NCBI GenBank assembly: GCA_029204225.1
Contig: CM055098.1
Location: 7,482,246 to 7,546,245 of the forward strand
Length of the DNA stretch: 64,000 nt
Source of the DNA: Diphasiastrum complanatum
Taxonomy: Eukaryota; Streptophyta; Lycopodiopsida; Lycopodiales; Lycopodiaceae
Direction of reading: 5' to 3'
Numbering within the stretch: the stretch's first letter is position 1; every line of letters starts with the position of its first letter. The notes below the pieces were generated by a model, which saw only the letters and a list, made by a program, of their open reading frames with translations, was not told where the DNA came from and did not search any database. Position numbers and translations under genes: made by a program. Shown piece by piece: positions 45,144 to 56,225 of the stretch.

Positions 45144-48100
45144 ACGCTCACGCAGGTAGGGTGACTGTGGCTGCGAATCTCGATTCGTTGCAACTATGGT
45201 ATTGTGCATATTGTGTGCGACTTCCACAATCAAACAACTATGATATATTATATAGAATCAAAATCTACTGCATAGAAAAATTTCGTGAAATACAATTAAG
45301 TCTCTTAAAGTTCAATCTAGCTTAACATGCAATGGATAAGCCAAGAACTTCAACTTCTAATCCCGAATGATTCTCCTAAATGGATTTCTATCCATCTAGA
45401 GCACATAAGTTGCCTTGATCTAGCATAATAACTTTGTGCTTAGCAGTTGTTCTTTAAATCTTAGCTTGAATCTGAGGCTGGTCCTTAGCAAAGGTGGTCT
45501 TTTCCCACACTACAACTCTCTACACCTCAACGATATAAGAGTCAATATTAAAGTTCATATATAGAGAAGTTTATTGCAGTCCTTGATAGAAGGTTGATGA
45601 GCTAAATGCTCTTTAGAATACTTTAGTTTCATTCTTTAGTCATACTATACTTTCTACTTCTGTGATTTTATCGTTTTATTTGGTCTCCTAGAATGTTGGT
45701 CTCAAGAGGATATTCCATGTTCTCTCTCTCTCTCTCTCTCTCTCTCCCGACTGACATTCTAGAGTTTTTGCATCGTTGCCCTAAAATTCACACCATGAGC
45801 TCCAATCTGTTTCATGTCAACAAACTCTCCTTTGAAAAACCTGTTCGCCCATCTCTCCCACGATTGGAAACATTCACCAAATAGACGTTTCCAAAAGATA
45901 AAGTGCATGCAATTGACACCTTGCCAAGAACCATAATTAGCAATACTTTATTTATGGTCAAGATAAGTCAAAACTATATTTATCAATATTTCACTTATGG
46001 TCAATATAAGTCAAAATTATAATTAGCAACACCTACGGTCAAGATAAGTCAAAACCATAATTTCGGATTCACAAATCAAAATAAATGCAGGAATCACGTG
46101 TCATAGCTTACATTCTCTCTGCACTTGATCCTCCTCTGGACGCTTGATTCTTCTAGCCTCAGGCCTCTGCTGCCCCCATCAGACGGACTGAAAAAGTAAT
46201 ATTAAGCAGGAATCGGACAAAATCTATTCTGTTTTTTTTCCAAACGTGTCCCCTTCCCTCTCTCCTAAATTTTATGGAAACAAATTGATCGGGAATGATA
46301 TCAAATGCAGCTATGATGCAAATTTGCTGGAAATGATTTAAAAATGTCCATCTAATAAGGAATATAGCAAGCAAACAATAAGATACTGGCGAACATTGGA
46401 AGATGGAGACAACCTTGACCTTCGAATCAAACAATTTTCATAAGGCCCGCTGCCCTTGTGATCCAACGAACTTGCTTGAGCCATCGAGGAAAATGTTGGC
46501 GGTTGGCTTTCCACATTCGGTGGTTATTGGCCTTTGGCTTTCCATTACCCGTGTTCCTTATGTTTTTATTAATAAAAGAACGTGCTGAAGTCAAGCACAC
46601 TTGTTGCCATCGTCTCAAAATGCGAAGATAAAATCATTACAGCTGACACTTTTGATTCATTGTTGGAAACTATAGAGCTTAAACAAATTAGTAGGAGGTC
46701 CATATGAATCGACAAAGCAGACCAAACCTTTGAGAAACCAAACCGTTTCATAAATTATCTACCTTTCAAGAAAATGCCTCATTTTTGACGGGCAAAGTAA
46801 TTATTAATGCATTCGTCTCCCATCTGACGAGAACATTGTGCATATTGTGTGCGGCTTCCACATCAGTGCACTTTTCATTTTCATCTGTTATTTTAAATTT
46901 CAGAAGTACTTGATTGACATGTCTCTGCTTAGTAGATTAATAAGGCTTCAGCTTTGTTGTGACAAATGGTTGCTCGAACTCAGCAGCAGGCTTAGCAGGC
47001 TTCATTGGATCTGACCTAGCTATAGGCTGCATTGACTGCATTCTTTCCTGCCATTCTGCTTGTTGAAGTTTGCTTAGGCATGTTTTGTTTGATGCTTTAG
47101 CCTTTCGATTTCCATTTTGAAAGAGCTATTCATCTGGTAATTGAAAACTGCAGACATGTTGCAATTAACCTTGAAAGTTGTCAACTTGCAGCATTACGGG
47201 GAGCAGCAATTCTAAAAGCTAGAACATTGAAGGAGACCTGTAATTTTGCAACTGTTGCACCTATTGAAAAGGGAGGAAGTCATTGCACCAGTTTCAGTGG
47301 AGATTTAGGTTCCGAGGACAGCGAAGCAGAGTTTTATACTCAGGAGTTGCTTGCAAGGGGTTGTGAGTTTCTCAAACGCACTAAAAAAGGTACATTAACT
47401 TGTACCTTTCTTTTGGCTTCCTCGTTGAAGTCGCCCTTTCTATTAGGTCTTTTTTCTTGGTTTGCTGACGAGGAAGCCTGTTAAGGAACTCTCATCTCAA
47501 TCTTGTCACTTTGGAAATAATGCTTTGCAGGCGAGGTCCACTGGAGGTTGGTCTTTGTCTATCTCGATGAAAGGGGTCAGGTGGGCATGCATCTATTTGA
47601 CTTGATACATTTTTTAGCATCCCGCTTTTCCTGTGATTCCTGCAGGGATCAATGATACACTCGAGTCACTAGCTTTTACAAGCTTTGCTTTTCAAGTTCT
47701 TCTTCGTTGTTTATTTTTATTCTTCCTTAAATTGCAAAATGGTACAATGGCTTGCGATCAGGTCATCTTGAAACTCCAGAGCAGGCATATACGAGGTGCA
47801 TTCAAAAAAAATAAAAAAAGTAAGTGTTCTGTGCATCATAATTTCAGCATTCAATTTTTCTATCTCCATTAAATATGTTCCTTAGAGAAGCTCACAAAGG
47901 TATCAGCACTGAAATAATGAGAAATAGAGGAAAACTGAAATGTTCAAAGAAAGCCATATGAATGTGTGTGTGCTGTGTGTGTGTGTGTGTTTGAGAGAGT
48001 GTTTTCTGCATCAAAATGTCAGCGTAAAAATAAATTTATCTATTTCCATTGAATATGTCCCTTTGAGAAGCTGACAAAGGTATCATTAATGAGAAATAAG

Positions 48101-48423
48101 AGGAAACTGCAATGTTCAAAGAAAGCCATATGAACGTGTGGTGTGTGTGTGTGTAAGCAATGATAGGCAAAACACGTTTGCCCTAAAATGTAATTGAAAG
48201 GTAATTGAAAAGCAGTTGAAGTGGGTTGATGTAAGAGAATACGTGCTTTTAGAAACTTCTAAAAAGCGAAATTTTTAGAGAGAGAGGGGGAGGCAAGGTC
48301 TAAAGATCGCGAAGATGCAATGCAAGCGAGAGAGAGATGGGCAGTGAGCGAGAGGAAGAGTTTTTTTTTGGAAAATTTAGGGTTAGGGTTTTATTTTTAG
48401 GGCTTAAAAATGAAAAATAGCAA

Positions 48424-48474
<51 letters not shown>

Positions 48475-48694
48475 AGTTTAATGCTCTGCAAAATTAGGTC
48501 TTGTTGTTGACTTATACACCGACATGCCTGCTTGGCCTGGAAGAAATCTTCTAGACAATGGGGGCCAGCGACGCTACTTTGGTCTAAAGACTACTACTGG
48601 GATGGCTGAGTTTGAATGTAAAAGTGAATATGAGTATAAGTTATGGACACATGGTATATCCCATTTGTTGACTCTTTCAAACAGCAAACAATGA
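40872..48694 (+). CDS. FORKED-like / VAN3-binding-like protein (DUF828 plus PH domain)
   Basis: Seven exons with GT-AG junctions and compatible phases: 40872-41297, 41529-41648, 43197-43572, 47192-47389, 47531-47580, 47762-47819, 48498-48694, giving 474 residues, the usual size of the family. Order: N-terminal [18 protein letters not shown] motif (about residue 70), Ser/Pro segment, basic [13 protein letters not shown], a long Ala-rich helix region ([19 protein letters not shown]), the conserved [16 protein letters not shown], then a PH-like domain ([11 protein letters not shown] to [11 protein letters not shown]). In Arabidopsis, relatives (FORKED1, FL, VAB) act at the trans-Golgi network with the ARF-GAP VAN3 in auxin-dependent leaf-vein patterning; function here is by family. 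Met1 or Met11 (40902) could be the start. No defect seen in the coding parts. Confidence 0.9.
41529..41648 (+). CDS. FORKED-like exon 2
   Basis: 40 codons between TTTGACTAG and donor CAC|GTACTG, phase 0 on both sides. Ser/Pro-rich ([24 protein letters not shown]), matching the variable linker that in relatives ends ...SPPxSPxEIDD. Too short to stand out as an ORF; placed by phase and family similarity. Confidence 0.78.
41649..43196 (+). other. Intron 2 of the FORKED-like gene
   Basis: 1.55 kb. It contains two full copies and one partial copy of a 57-58-base tandem unit (TCATGGTATNGCAATTTGCTGATGTTT..., at 42065, 42123 and 42180). No other feature recognised. Confidence 0.75.
43197..43572 (+). 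CDS. FORKED-like exon 3
   Basis: Starts after TTGGTTGCAG and ends ACAG|GTGCTC in phase 1. It encodes [25 protein letters not shown], the Ala-rich region and [19 protein letters not shown]. If the donor were not used, translation would stop 35 bases later, so splicing here is required for the PH domain. Confidence 0.9.
44168..44748. mobile_element. hAT-type MITE, 581 bp, in intron 3
   Basis: Flanked by a perfect 8-bp duplication ATCCAGCT (44160-44167 and 44749-44756), the hallmark of hAT. Termini are CATAGAA and TTCTATG. Both subterminal zones are dense in GAACCGT/ACGGTTC words (44177-44275 and 44665-44735), partly palindromic. The middle has a roughly 95-base tandem duplication (GTCATGCAGCGGAAT... 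at 44324 and 44429). No transposase. The motif GGGCGGTTC near its left end also occurs at the end of the hAT relic at 32470. Confidence 0.9.
45059..45143. repeat. (CT)n(CG)n microsatellite in intron 3
   Basis: About 36 CT units followed by CGCGCGCGCGCGCACG. Alternating CG next to a homopurine-homopyrimidine run is a sequence type that can adopt non-B DNA. Confidence 0.95.
47192..47389 (+). CDS. FORKED-like exon 4
   Basis: Acceptor CAACTTGCAG, donor AAAAAAG|GTACAT. Completes the split Ala codon to give [16 protein letters not shown], then [12 protein letters not shown] and [22 protein letters not shown], leading into the PH domain. Confidence 0.9.
47531..47819 (+). CDS. FORKED-like exons 5 and 6 (PH domain start)
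   Basis: Exon 5 (47531-47580) encodes [17 protein letters not shown] between TTTGCAG and GTGGGC. Exon 6 (47762-47819) encodes [19 protein letters not shown] between CGATCAG and GTAAGT; the intron between is 47581-47761. Both are short, but match consecutive beta strands of the PH-like domain in the family. Confidence 0.82.
47820..48497 (+). repeat. Intron 6: tandem duplication plus inverted copy of repeat R
   Basis: 47824-47965 is repeated at 48001-48145 (shared GAGAAGCT(C/G)ACAAAGGTATCA and GTTCAAAGAAAGCCATATGAA). Each copy ends in a (TG)n tract. 48155-48428 is the reverse complement of 37622-37998, including TTAGGGTTAGGGTTTTA, and ends in an (AG)20 tract (48429-48468), 29 bases before the exon 7 acceptor. 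Confidence 0.85.
48498..48694 (+). CDS. FORKED-like exon 7 (PH domain end and stop)
   Basis: Acceptor AAAATTAG. Encodes [39 protein letters not shown] and the terminal helix [17 protein letters not shown] with the Trp typical of PH domains, then TGA at 48692-48694. Confidence 0.88.
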
Positions 48695-51480
48695 TGTACA
48701 TTTAATTTTGGAGCTGTCAAGAGCATCCCTTGTTTGTTTGTTACACCTTTCAACCCTTAAATTTGTATAGCATCCACTTGGGAATTATGTTTTCTGGTAG
48801 TGATATATTGTAAGTAATGACTATTGAAAAACTCAATTTTGCGTTGGGGATCGCTATACTGTCTATGTGTCACAGTACTCCCCAGGATTGTGGAAAAACA
48901 CAAATCTTTATCAGGTTCAGCAGCCTCTGAAAAACGGTTCAAGCATTATGGTTCTTACCGTAACCATGACGTGTTTGGGACTCAGGAGTACAGCAAAGAA
49001 ACAAGCAACTTGAGTCCTACTTAACCAGCAGATGGAATCTAATGAACCAAGACTTCCCAGAACTTCACATGCTATCATGTAGCAAATGCACTGTTTTTCA
49101 CTTTAGCAACTTTATACTGACGGGTAGGACTTAATCAACTGTGTTCTAATAAATATTGAGAGGCTCAAGGTTGCCCTACTTCAACCATGGATATCATTTG
49201 TTTTCATGGTAAGAACTCTGAAATTTGGGATAACAATTTTAAGTTTTCAACAAACTAGCTATTGAAAAACAATCATCTATCTTACCAATAGTAAGTTGAC
49301 CATGCCCTGCTCCAATCTGTTTTTATTGTCAATTTCTAGTGTTGAATTAGTATCTGTCGCCATGTGCAAAATGTTAACATTACAATAATCATCGTTGAAA
49401 TATGTCAACAACCAAAGGAGGGTACCTCCATAATTCTAAAGATGATTCCATCAATGGAAGTAGCATGGCAACGAGCATTATTCGTTGTAATCATGACATA
49501 TAAACTCTGCTACATATCAATGCCCATATGTAAAGTGAGTGCTGGATATGTGACGAGCTTTCATATGGCAAGGTTCATGTATCAAGTGACACTAGTTGTA
49601 ATCTTGCAACCAAACCGAAACTTCAAACCAAAGAGGAAACCAGCCTTAGGAAAACCACATGGTTTCTATCCTTTGGCACCAGCGATAGTGAGGGAGATGT
49701 TTCACACCTCATCAACTTGTTGTCCTCCTGTACTCATGGGTAGGTCATCACATGTAGTCATCCTCAAAAGTATAGAGATTCCTTTGCAGTCAATGTATTT
49801 ATCTACATTCAATGTATCATACATGCTATTGAAAATAAGGATTGACCTTGATAGGAGTGTGCTCTAAGCAAGCATTTGCAAATAGCATGTTCTTTCAAAT
49901 GCAAGCTCTAAATGAGTACAGGTAAAAACACACGTGACTTGAATTTTAGCACTAGCTTTATGATTTATGTACGATAAGCAATCTTCAAAGTCCTATGTTA
50001 AGACAATGTCATCCGCATAATCACTAATGTCAAAGCTTGAATGTAAGATCAAATACTTCAAGACTCCTTCACTTTATGGAGTAATGTGCATATGGCAATC
50101 AACTAGGTGAGCTTTCTTATCACACAACAAAGTACTTATGAACTTGGATACACAGCTTGTTTGAGATTTAGCTCCATAAAGAAAACTGAAGCAAAGATAA
50201 AGCATGCAATCTAAATATCATACCTTTTATTGGATGGTTGAAGATCGTAACAATGTTTAAGTTAGCTTAGGATTTAGGAAGTATTTATTGACAGTTATCA
50301 ACTAATTGAATTGAAGCTTCCAAAGGAAAACCATGGTGGTGAGAAATAAGCTCACTAAGAACATGCTCATACTGGAAAAGGTATACACGCTCATAATGGA
50401 AAATGTATAATTGAAAGAAAAGTACACGAAAGAAAATATATGTATCGTAGTTCAAGGAATGAAATGAATATCAAGATGATTAAGCTTGTAGTGAGATCCA
50501 AGAAGTTGGTAAAAATTTCTTGACTAAAAAGAGAGAACAATCAATCATCATGAATGCAAATTTAAGAGGAAGTTTCACCCCTAAAAACAACTATGGTTCC
50601 ACAAGAAGTGATGATGACTAGAAAAATGTGTGCCCTAATCAAAACCATAGAAAATTACCAAATTGATGGCACTCCATTGGCTAAGGATAGTACATGTATA
50701 GAGTTTGACAAGGAATTCCTAGAGTAGGATGGAAGCATATTGATTAAATTGGGCCAAAGATTGGGCAAGCGTTTTTAGCAACTTCTTTATTGAAAGCAGA
50801 CAACATTGTAAGAGGACAAAAGTAGTAAGGGATCTTGGATGTGTCTTTGAAACTAACATGATAAAGTATTATGTGGAGTAGGCTTGGGGGAAAACAGCTA
50901 TTAGAGTTTTAGAGTAAGATGACCATTGCAATAGGGTAGTCAAGGAAAATATGAAAGTACAAAGAACAACTAAATTGAAATTTGTTCCAAGCAAAACAAG
51001 ATTGTCACAATAGCAAGTCTTTAAAGCAAATCCTTCATCTGGTTTGAGTGACAAGCTAGAACTATAGGAGCTACATGTACAATGTTTGCTTCAAATAATA
51101 ATGCACAAGGTATTGTGACACATAACAATGAGCATTCCATGTTGCATGTCAAACTATTTTGCTTATATATAGATATATATATATATATAGTTTGATGAGT
51201 TCTTCAAGGTTCTTCAAGATTTAGGTACAAGGAGGCTTCTCCTTGTTGGGTACAACACCACTATACTCCAGAACAGAATCTGTGACTGGGCTGTAGGTTA
51301 AATCAATTTGTAGACACGTGAATTTCTTGGCCAAACTGAATCTCTGTCAGAAAGTATTGAGCTTAGCATTGAGTAATTTTAGTCAGAGAATTAGTAAACG
51401 TGAGGTAGACGTTCCTGAGCAAACAAACACTGATGTATAGGCACTAACAGAGAAGTAGAGCCAGTAGATATGTTAGCAGA
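48695..51480. other. Region downstream of the host gene, unassigned
   Basis: The first few hundred bases should contain the 3' untranslated region; no convincing polyadenylation signal was chosen. Beyond that the DNA is AT-rich. The 167-codon plus-strand frame at 49364-49867 has no recognisable domain. A short (TA)n tract lies at 51167-51190. Confidence 0.45.
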
Positions 51481-51769
51481 CATTGTTGAGGAGCGGCGTC
51501 TGTGTGAAACAGAGGCTAAAGAGACTTCATCAAACATTGGCGTCGCTACTCTTGATAATCTTCTTCAGTCTATTTTCGATACTCTGTGGTTCTGCTAGTC
51601 TACATCCGTCCTTGCCTTCATTTCTTTCATTTCTTTTTGCAAACAGCAGTGAATCTCAAACTGTCCCAAAACACCACTGTCCCACCGCTCTCCACCGCTT
51701 CTCACATTTTCTTTTGGGGGGAGGAAGAACAGAAAGTTGTGTCTGACATTTAAATCTGATTTTCGAGTC

Positions 51770-53100
51770 TCAAGTTTCCATCCGACGCAACATGCTTTGA
51801 GTTCTACTTTGATTGATTGCTTGTTGTCTTGCTTTCATCATTTTCCCAAGCATGCCTTCCATACTCTTGTTGTCAGCTCGAGATTGCTTCAGACGCCCCA
51901 ATTGATCATTCAGATCGGTGCAATCTCACTCCAAATCTTTCAAAAATCCACCATCACTAGCATCGCCAATCAAAAAATCCGAGTTTTTGACAACTTCGAG
52001 ATTTTTTCGATTTTTCGATTTCTCCAATTTTTTTCGAATTTTATCAATTTTTCATCCGTCGTTTTTTTCCATTTTTTTTCGAATTTTTGCATCCGCCGAC
52101 CTGCACTAAATTTACATCCGCCGATTTTTTCGATTTTCCAGTTTTGAAATTTTTGAGTTTTCATCAAAAAAGTTCCATCCGACATTTTTTTATTTTTCTC
52201 AAATTTCTCGATACACTCGGAATTTTTTCGAGTTTCTTCTATCTTTTCGATTCTCTCTCGCATCCGACAACAATTTCTAACAAAAATCGGTCCGACGATA
52301 CCATCTGAACACTGCATTCGACGATTGTCAAAAAATAAAACAAAAAACACACAAAGCCACAAAAAAAAAATTCAGACACCTGCATCTATTTTCCTTCTCT
52401 CAAATCAGTACTTTTGTTTTTCAAGTTTTGAGGTCATTTCTCTTTTTTCGAGTTTCTGCATCTTTCTTATTTTTTGAGTTTCTAAGATTTTGATCTTTTT
52501 TCCAATAAACGAGTTTTGATCTGATGTGCATCCAACGACCACCTCACAAGCAAAATTTGTCCAATAGTTGCACCCGCCAAAATTTTGCTTTCTGAAAAAT
52601 TTTCAAGATTTTCGAATTCTCTCAATTTTTCGAGGTTTCAAATTTTGGGTCCGACGATTCCATCCGACGAACTGTACAAAAAGACTTCCTTTGACAATTC
52701 CATCCGACGACCTACCAAGAATCTGTCTAACGCCTGCATCCGACGGGTTTTTGAAATTTTTGACATTCTCAAATTTTTCTACTTTTTTGAGATGTTAAGG
52801 AATTTTTCGAGTTGCAAGGGTTTCTCGCGTTGCTCGAAATTTTACATTTTTTTTTTCAAAAAATTCATTATGTCCGACGACCAGCACAGAACAACAAAAA
52901 ATAAATTTTTTTTTTTTTGTAGATTGCATCCAACGATTCCATCCGACAGTTTTTTTGAATTCTCGACATTCTCGGATTTTTTCCAATTTTTTTGAATTTT
53001 TCGATTTTCAAATTTTTTTGAGTTCTCTGGATTTTCGAATTTTTCAAATGTTCTGGTTTTTTCGGATTTTTCAAGTTTGTCAACTATATCCAAATTTTAG
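51770..53100. repeat. T-rich block with repeated CATCCGACGA motif
   Basis: The plus strand is dominated by TTTTTCGA-like words. CATCCGACGA, or a one- or two-base variant, appears about fifteen times (for example 51779, 52166, 52261, 52313, 52529, 52663, 52706, 52738, 52928, 52943), several times paired as GTCCGACGATTCCATCCGACGA-like doublets. Spacing is irregular, so it is not a simple satellite. Open frames here are low-complexity Phe/Lys/Glu strings, not genes. Confidence 0.7.
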
Positions 53101-53243
53101 AGTTTCTAGCATATTTTTTTGAGTTTTTTCAGAATTTATCAAAATTATTTCGATAATCAAAAATCTGAGATACTTTCGGTCATATATTTAAAAAAATATA
53201 TAAAATACCAAACAAGACAATAAAAAGAGTTGACCCAATCCTC

Positions 53244-53462
53244 ATGGCCAATTTACCCGAAGAACTTATGGATGAATTCACCCAACCCAATCATTTAAAT
53301 GATGAGAACAAATCCTATCGCCTTAGATATCAGGTAAATCAAGATCCTGGACCATCCAAGTGGAGACCTAATCAATCTAAAAATCTTGATGATCAACCTG
53401 TTCACCATTCTCACCATACTGCCCGATCCGATAAAAGCTCTATATATTTGAATAGAAAATAA
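53244..53462 (+). CDS. Hypothetical ORF, 72 residues
   Basis: Begins MANLPEELMDEFTQPNH and is polar and Asn/Gln/His-rich. It follows the T-rich block and precedes a Copia RT scrap, so it may be the first codons of a retrotransposon gag. No domain recognised. Confidence 0.25.
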   Translation: MANLPEELMDEFTQPNHLNDENKSYRLRYQVNQDPGPSKWRPNQSKNLDDQPVHHSHHTARSDKSSIYLNRK

Positions 53463-53567
53463 ACTTGCTCATACAAGTGACTATGACTTGGATAGAAACC
53501 AAACAATACTAAGAAACAACAAGACACCCTAGATCTTTTTACTGACGACCGTGCTATAGTCTTTTAT

Positions 53568-53712
53568 TGATGATACATTACTATTCAGTAATATTATCTA
53601 TCTTATAAAGGATGTTAAGAAGATGTGGTTACTAGCATTCAATATGATAGACCTAGATGAGGCTCATTATTGTCTTGAAATCTAGATTCAGAGAGACGAG
53701 AGAGAACAGACC
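53568..53712 (+). pseudogene. Copia reverse transcriptase fragment
   Basis: The plus strand reads DDTLLFSN, LIKDVKKM, FNMIDLDEAHYCLEI, a stop, then IQRDE, matching the segment after the YVDD motif in remnants A and C (DLGEAHYYLGIQIHRD). About 48 residues only, with a stop in place of Gln. Confidence 0.8.
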
Positions 53713-54661
53713 ACTTTATATAGTTGATAGAGGTGGGGGTGGGGGATTTATTCTCTTCTTCAATCCGATTTTTAATCTAGATCCATATACTTTACGAAAT
53801 TTGTCAAGAGATCTAAAGATAACAAATCACCACACGTCGGTCCAAAAGTCAACTTTAACTGACCACCAACGGTGAGAATGCGACACCTAACAATGCCAAT
53901 TGGAATTGTTATGGTGCCATTATTGGGGCTACTGTGATACCTTAATACAAAGCATTTTTCAAAATATCAAATATATTCAACTATATTCTTATAAGATGAT
54001 GACTTATGCAGAATATAAGACCCTTTTTGAAAAAAATATCTAAAATACTATTCTATTCGACATATATATCAAATGCCAACATTATTCGACTCTAAGCCCA
54101 AATAAAAAAGGAGTTAAATGAAAGGCAAGTCGCATGTTGAATAGTACATGAATTGACACACACTTGACAATTGGATGGGTTCGAATAAGAAATATTCTTT
54201 TATAATCAGACTTCCATGTGTAATCACCTTATTAGTTTAAGATGACATGGCACATATACAATTAGAAAATATACACATGTCATTATCCTATTTGATTATG
54301 CTAAACAGATGTCGGATGAAGGAAATGATGCACTTTATTATCTAAGGATGCATATGTTTATGCAACTTCTCTCTATGTGTTTCATTTGAAGTCTAACGTA
54401 AGGACCGAGAGTTTTGCATTTTCGCAGTTGGTCTTTTGTTGAGAGTGTTCATAATTCTAATCTTATCATTTTTTTTGTCATACACTATAGAAGGATTGTC
54501 GAATGTATGTACTCTAATCCATGCTTTAATTATTCTGATGTATAAGTTTCGAATGCTAATGAACTAGGCATTGCTCGTTATTTGAAATCTAACTTTCTAG
54601 CTAGCAATTTGAGCCTAGATGAGGCCAAATTAGCAAATAAAGAGCACATGGTTATTTCACA
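53713..54661. other. Unassigned stretch
   Basis: No gene or repeat structure recognised. It includes a poly(G)-rich spot GGTGGGGGTGGGGG at 53732. Confidence 0.35.
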
Positions 54662-55099
54662 TGTGTAAAACTTGTACTAGATGTGACCCGCAAGTAATTA
54701 ATAACTTGTGAGGCCCAGACACACTAATTGGAGTTAGCACAAAGTTTGGGACCATATATGCATGTGTGGAGTATCAATAGCAATCTATGTATAGAGAATC
54801 CATGTAAAGAGGCTCTATGTATAATGGAATTTATGTATAGGGGAGTTGGGACCTTGCATTTCCACATGCACAAGGGGTTCTAGAGCTTATATAAGGAGGC
54901 CAAACTCGTCCTACTACACCATCATTTGGTCGATTTATTGCCATGATCTCTCTCTACTCTCATGCTTCCTATTTCTTGGCTTGGGGGTGAAGCTACTAGA
55001 GATTGATTGGTTGCTTCTACTTGGTTGGGTGGTTTCTCCAACAATGTGTTCTCTATTGTTTTGCCTTGTAAGCAGGATCTTGAGGAGGCATCTCTTACA
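54662..55099 (+). repeat. LTR of retrotransposon family F
   Basis: Ends at CTCTTACA followed after one base by TGGAATCAAAGC (55101-55112), a recognisable variant of the Met-tRNA primer-binding site TGGTATCAGAGC. A TATA box CTTATATAAGG lies at 54887-54897. The U3 part matches the reverse complement of 985-1110. The start (TGTGTAAAAC) is the best guess. Confidence 0.65.
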
Positions 55100-55414
55100 T
55101 TGGAATCAAAGCAAGTCTTACGAAGATTAGAGAAATTGGAGAAGTGCTACTTTTTGTCAAAATTTCGGTGTGGATCAATTGAAATTCTCTTCCAAGTGGA
55201 TAGCAAGATGAAAGTGGGTGTACTATCTCGATTTCCGTTTGCATGTTGCTAAGATCCATTTCTCTCAAAAAAAAAATTGGGTTTTATGGAGAGTTGTCCT
55301 AGAAGCCAATTTGTGATGCTTTTTTGGAGCGAAATTAATGATGCATGCCGGTTCTTGTCATGATTTATGGTTCTAGGCTATGTTTTGGTCAAATTAGCTT
55401 GTCTTTTCATGCAA
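55100..55414 (+). other. Primer-binding site and leader of family F
   Basis: Carries the primer-binding site at 55101-55112. From 55230 on it matches 1-270 of the window. The leader is cut off at 55414, where the LTR of the deletion-derivative Copia begins, so the rest of this element is gone or displaced. Confidence 0.6.
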
Positions 55415-56212
<798 letters not shown>

Positions 56213-56225
56213 CTCTCCCTTAATC
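56213..56225 (-). promoter_or_regulatory. Polypurine tract of deleted Copia, copy 1
   Basis: On the minus strand TTAAGGGAGAG directly precedes the LTR start TGTTGGATTATTC. Confidence 0.8.

Larger units (their letters stand above)
43573..47191 (+). other. Intron 3 of the FORKED-like gene
   Basis: 3.6 kb, by far the longest intron. It holds the hAT-type MITE (44168-44748), a (CT)n(CG)n microsatellite (45059-45143), a short (CT)n (45721-45747) and a roughly 40-46-base tandem repeat (45935-46065, GGTCAAGATAAGTCAAAAC). A 27-base word TTGTGCATATTGTGTGCG... occurs twice, at 45204 and 46837. No alternative exon recognised. Confidence 0.75.

Noticed and set aside
48375-48400. Interstitial telomere (TTAGGGTTAGGG)
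   Set aside because: Only two contiguous units within repeat family R; the upstream copies carry AAACCCTAAAA-like words, so it is part of the repeat and not a telomere scar.
49364-49867. 167-residue plus-strand ORF downstream of the host gene
   Set aside because: No recognisable domain and no terminal context; kept only as unassigned sequence.
51970-53093. Several Phe/Ser- or Lys/Glu/Asn-rich ORFs of 60-136 residues on both strands
   Set aside because: Low-complexity translations of the T-rich TTTTTCGA block.
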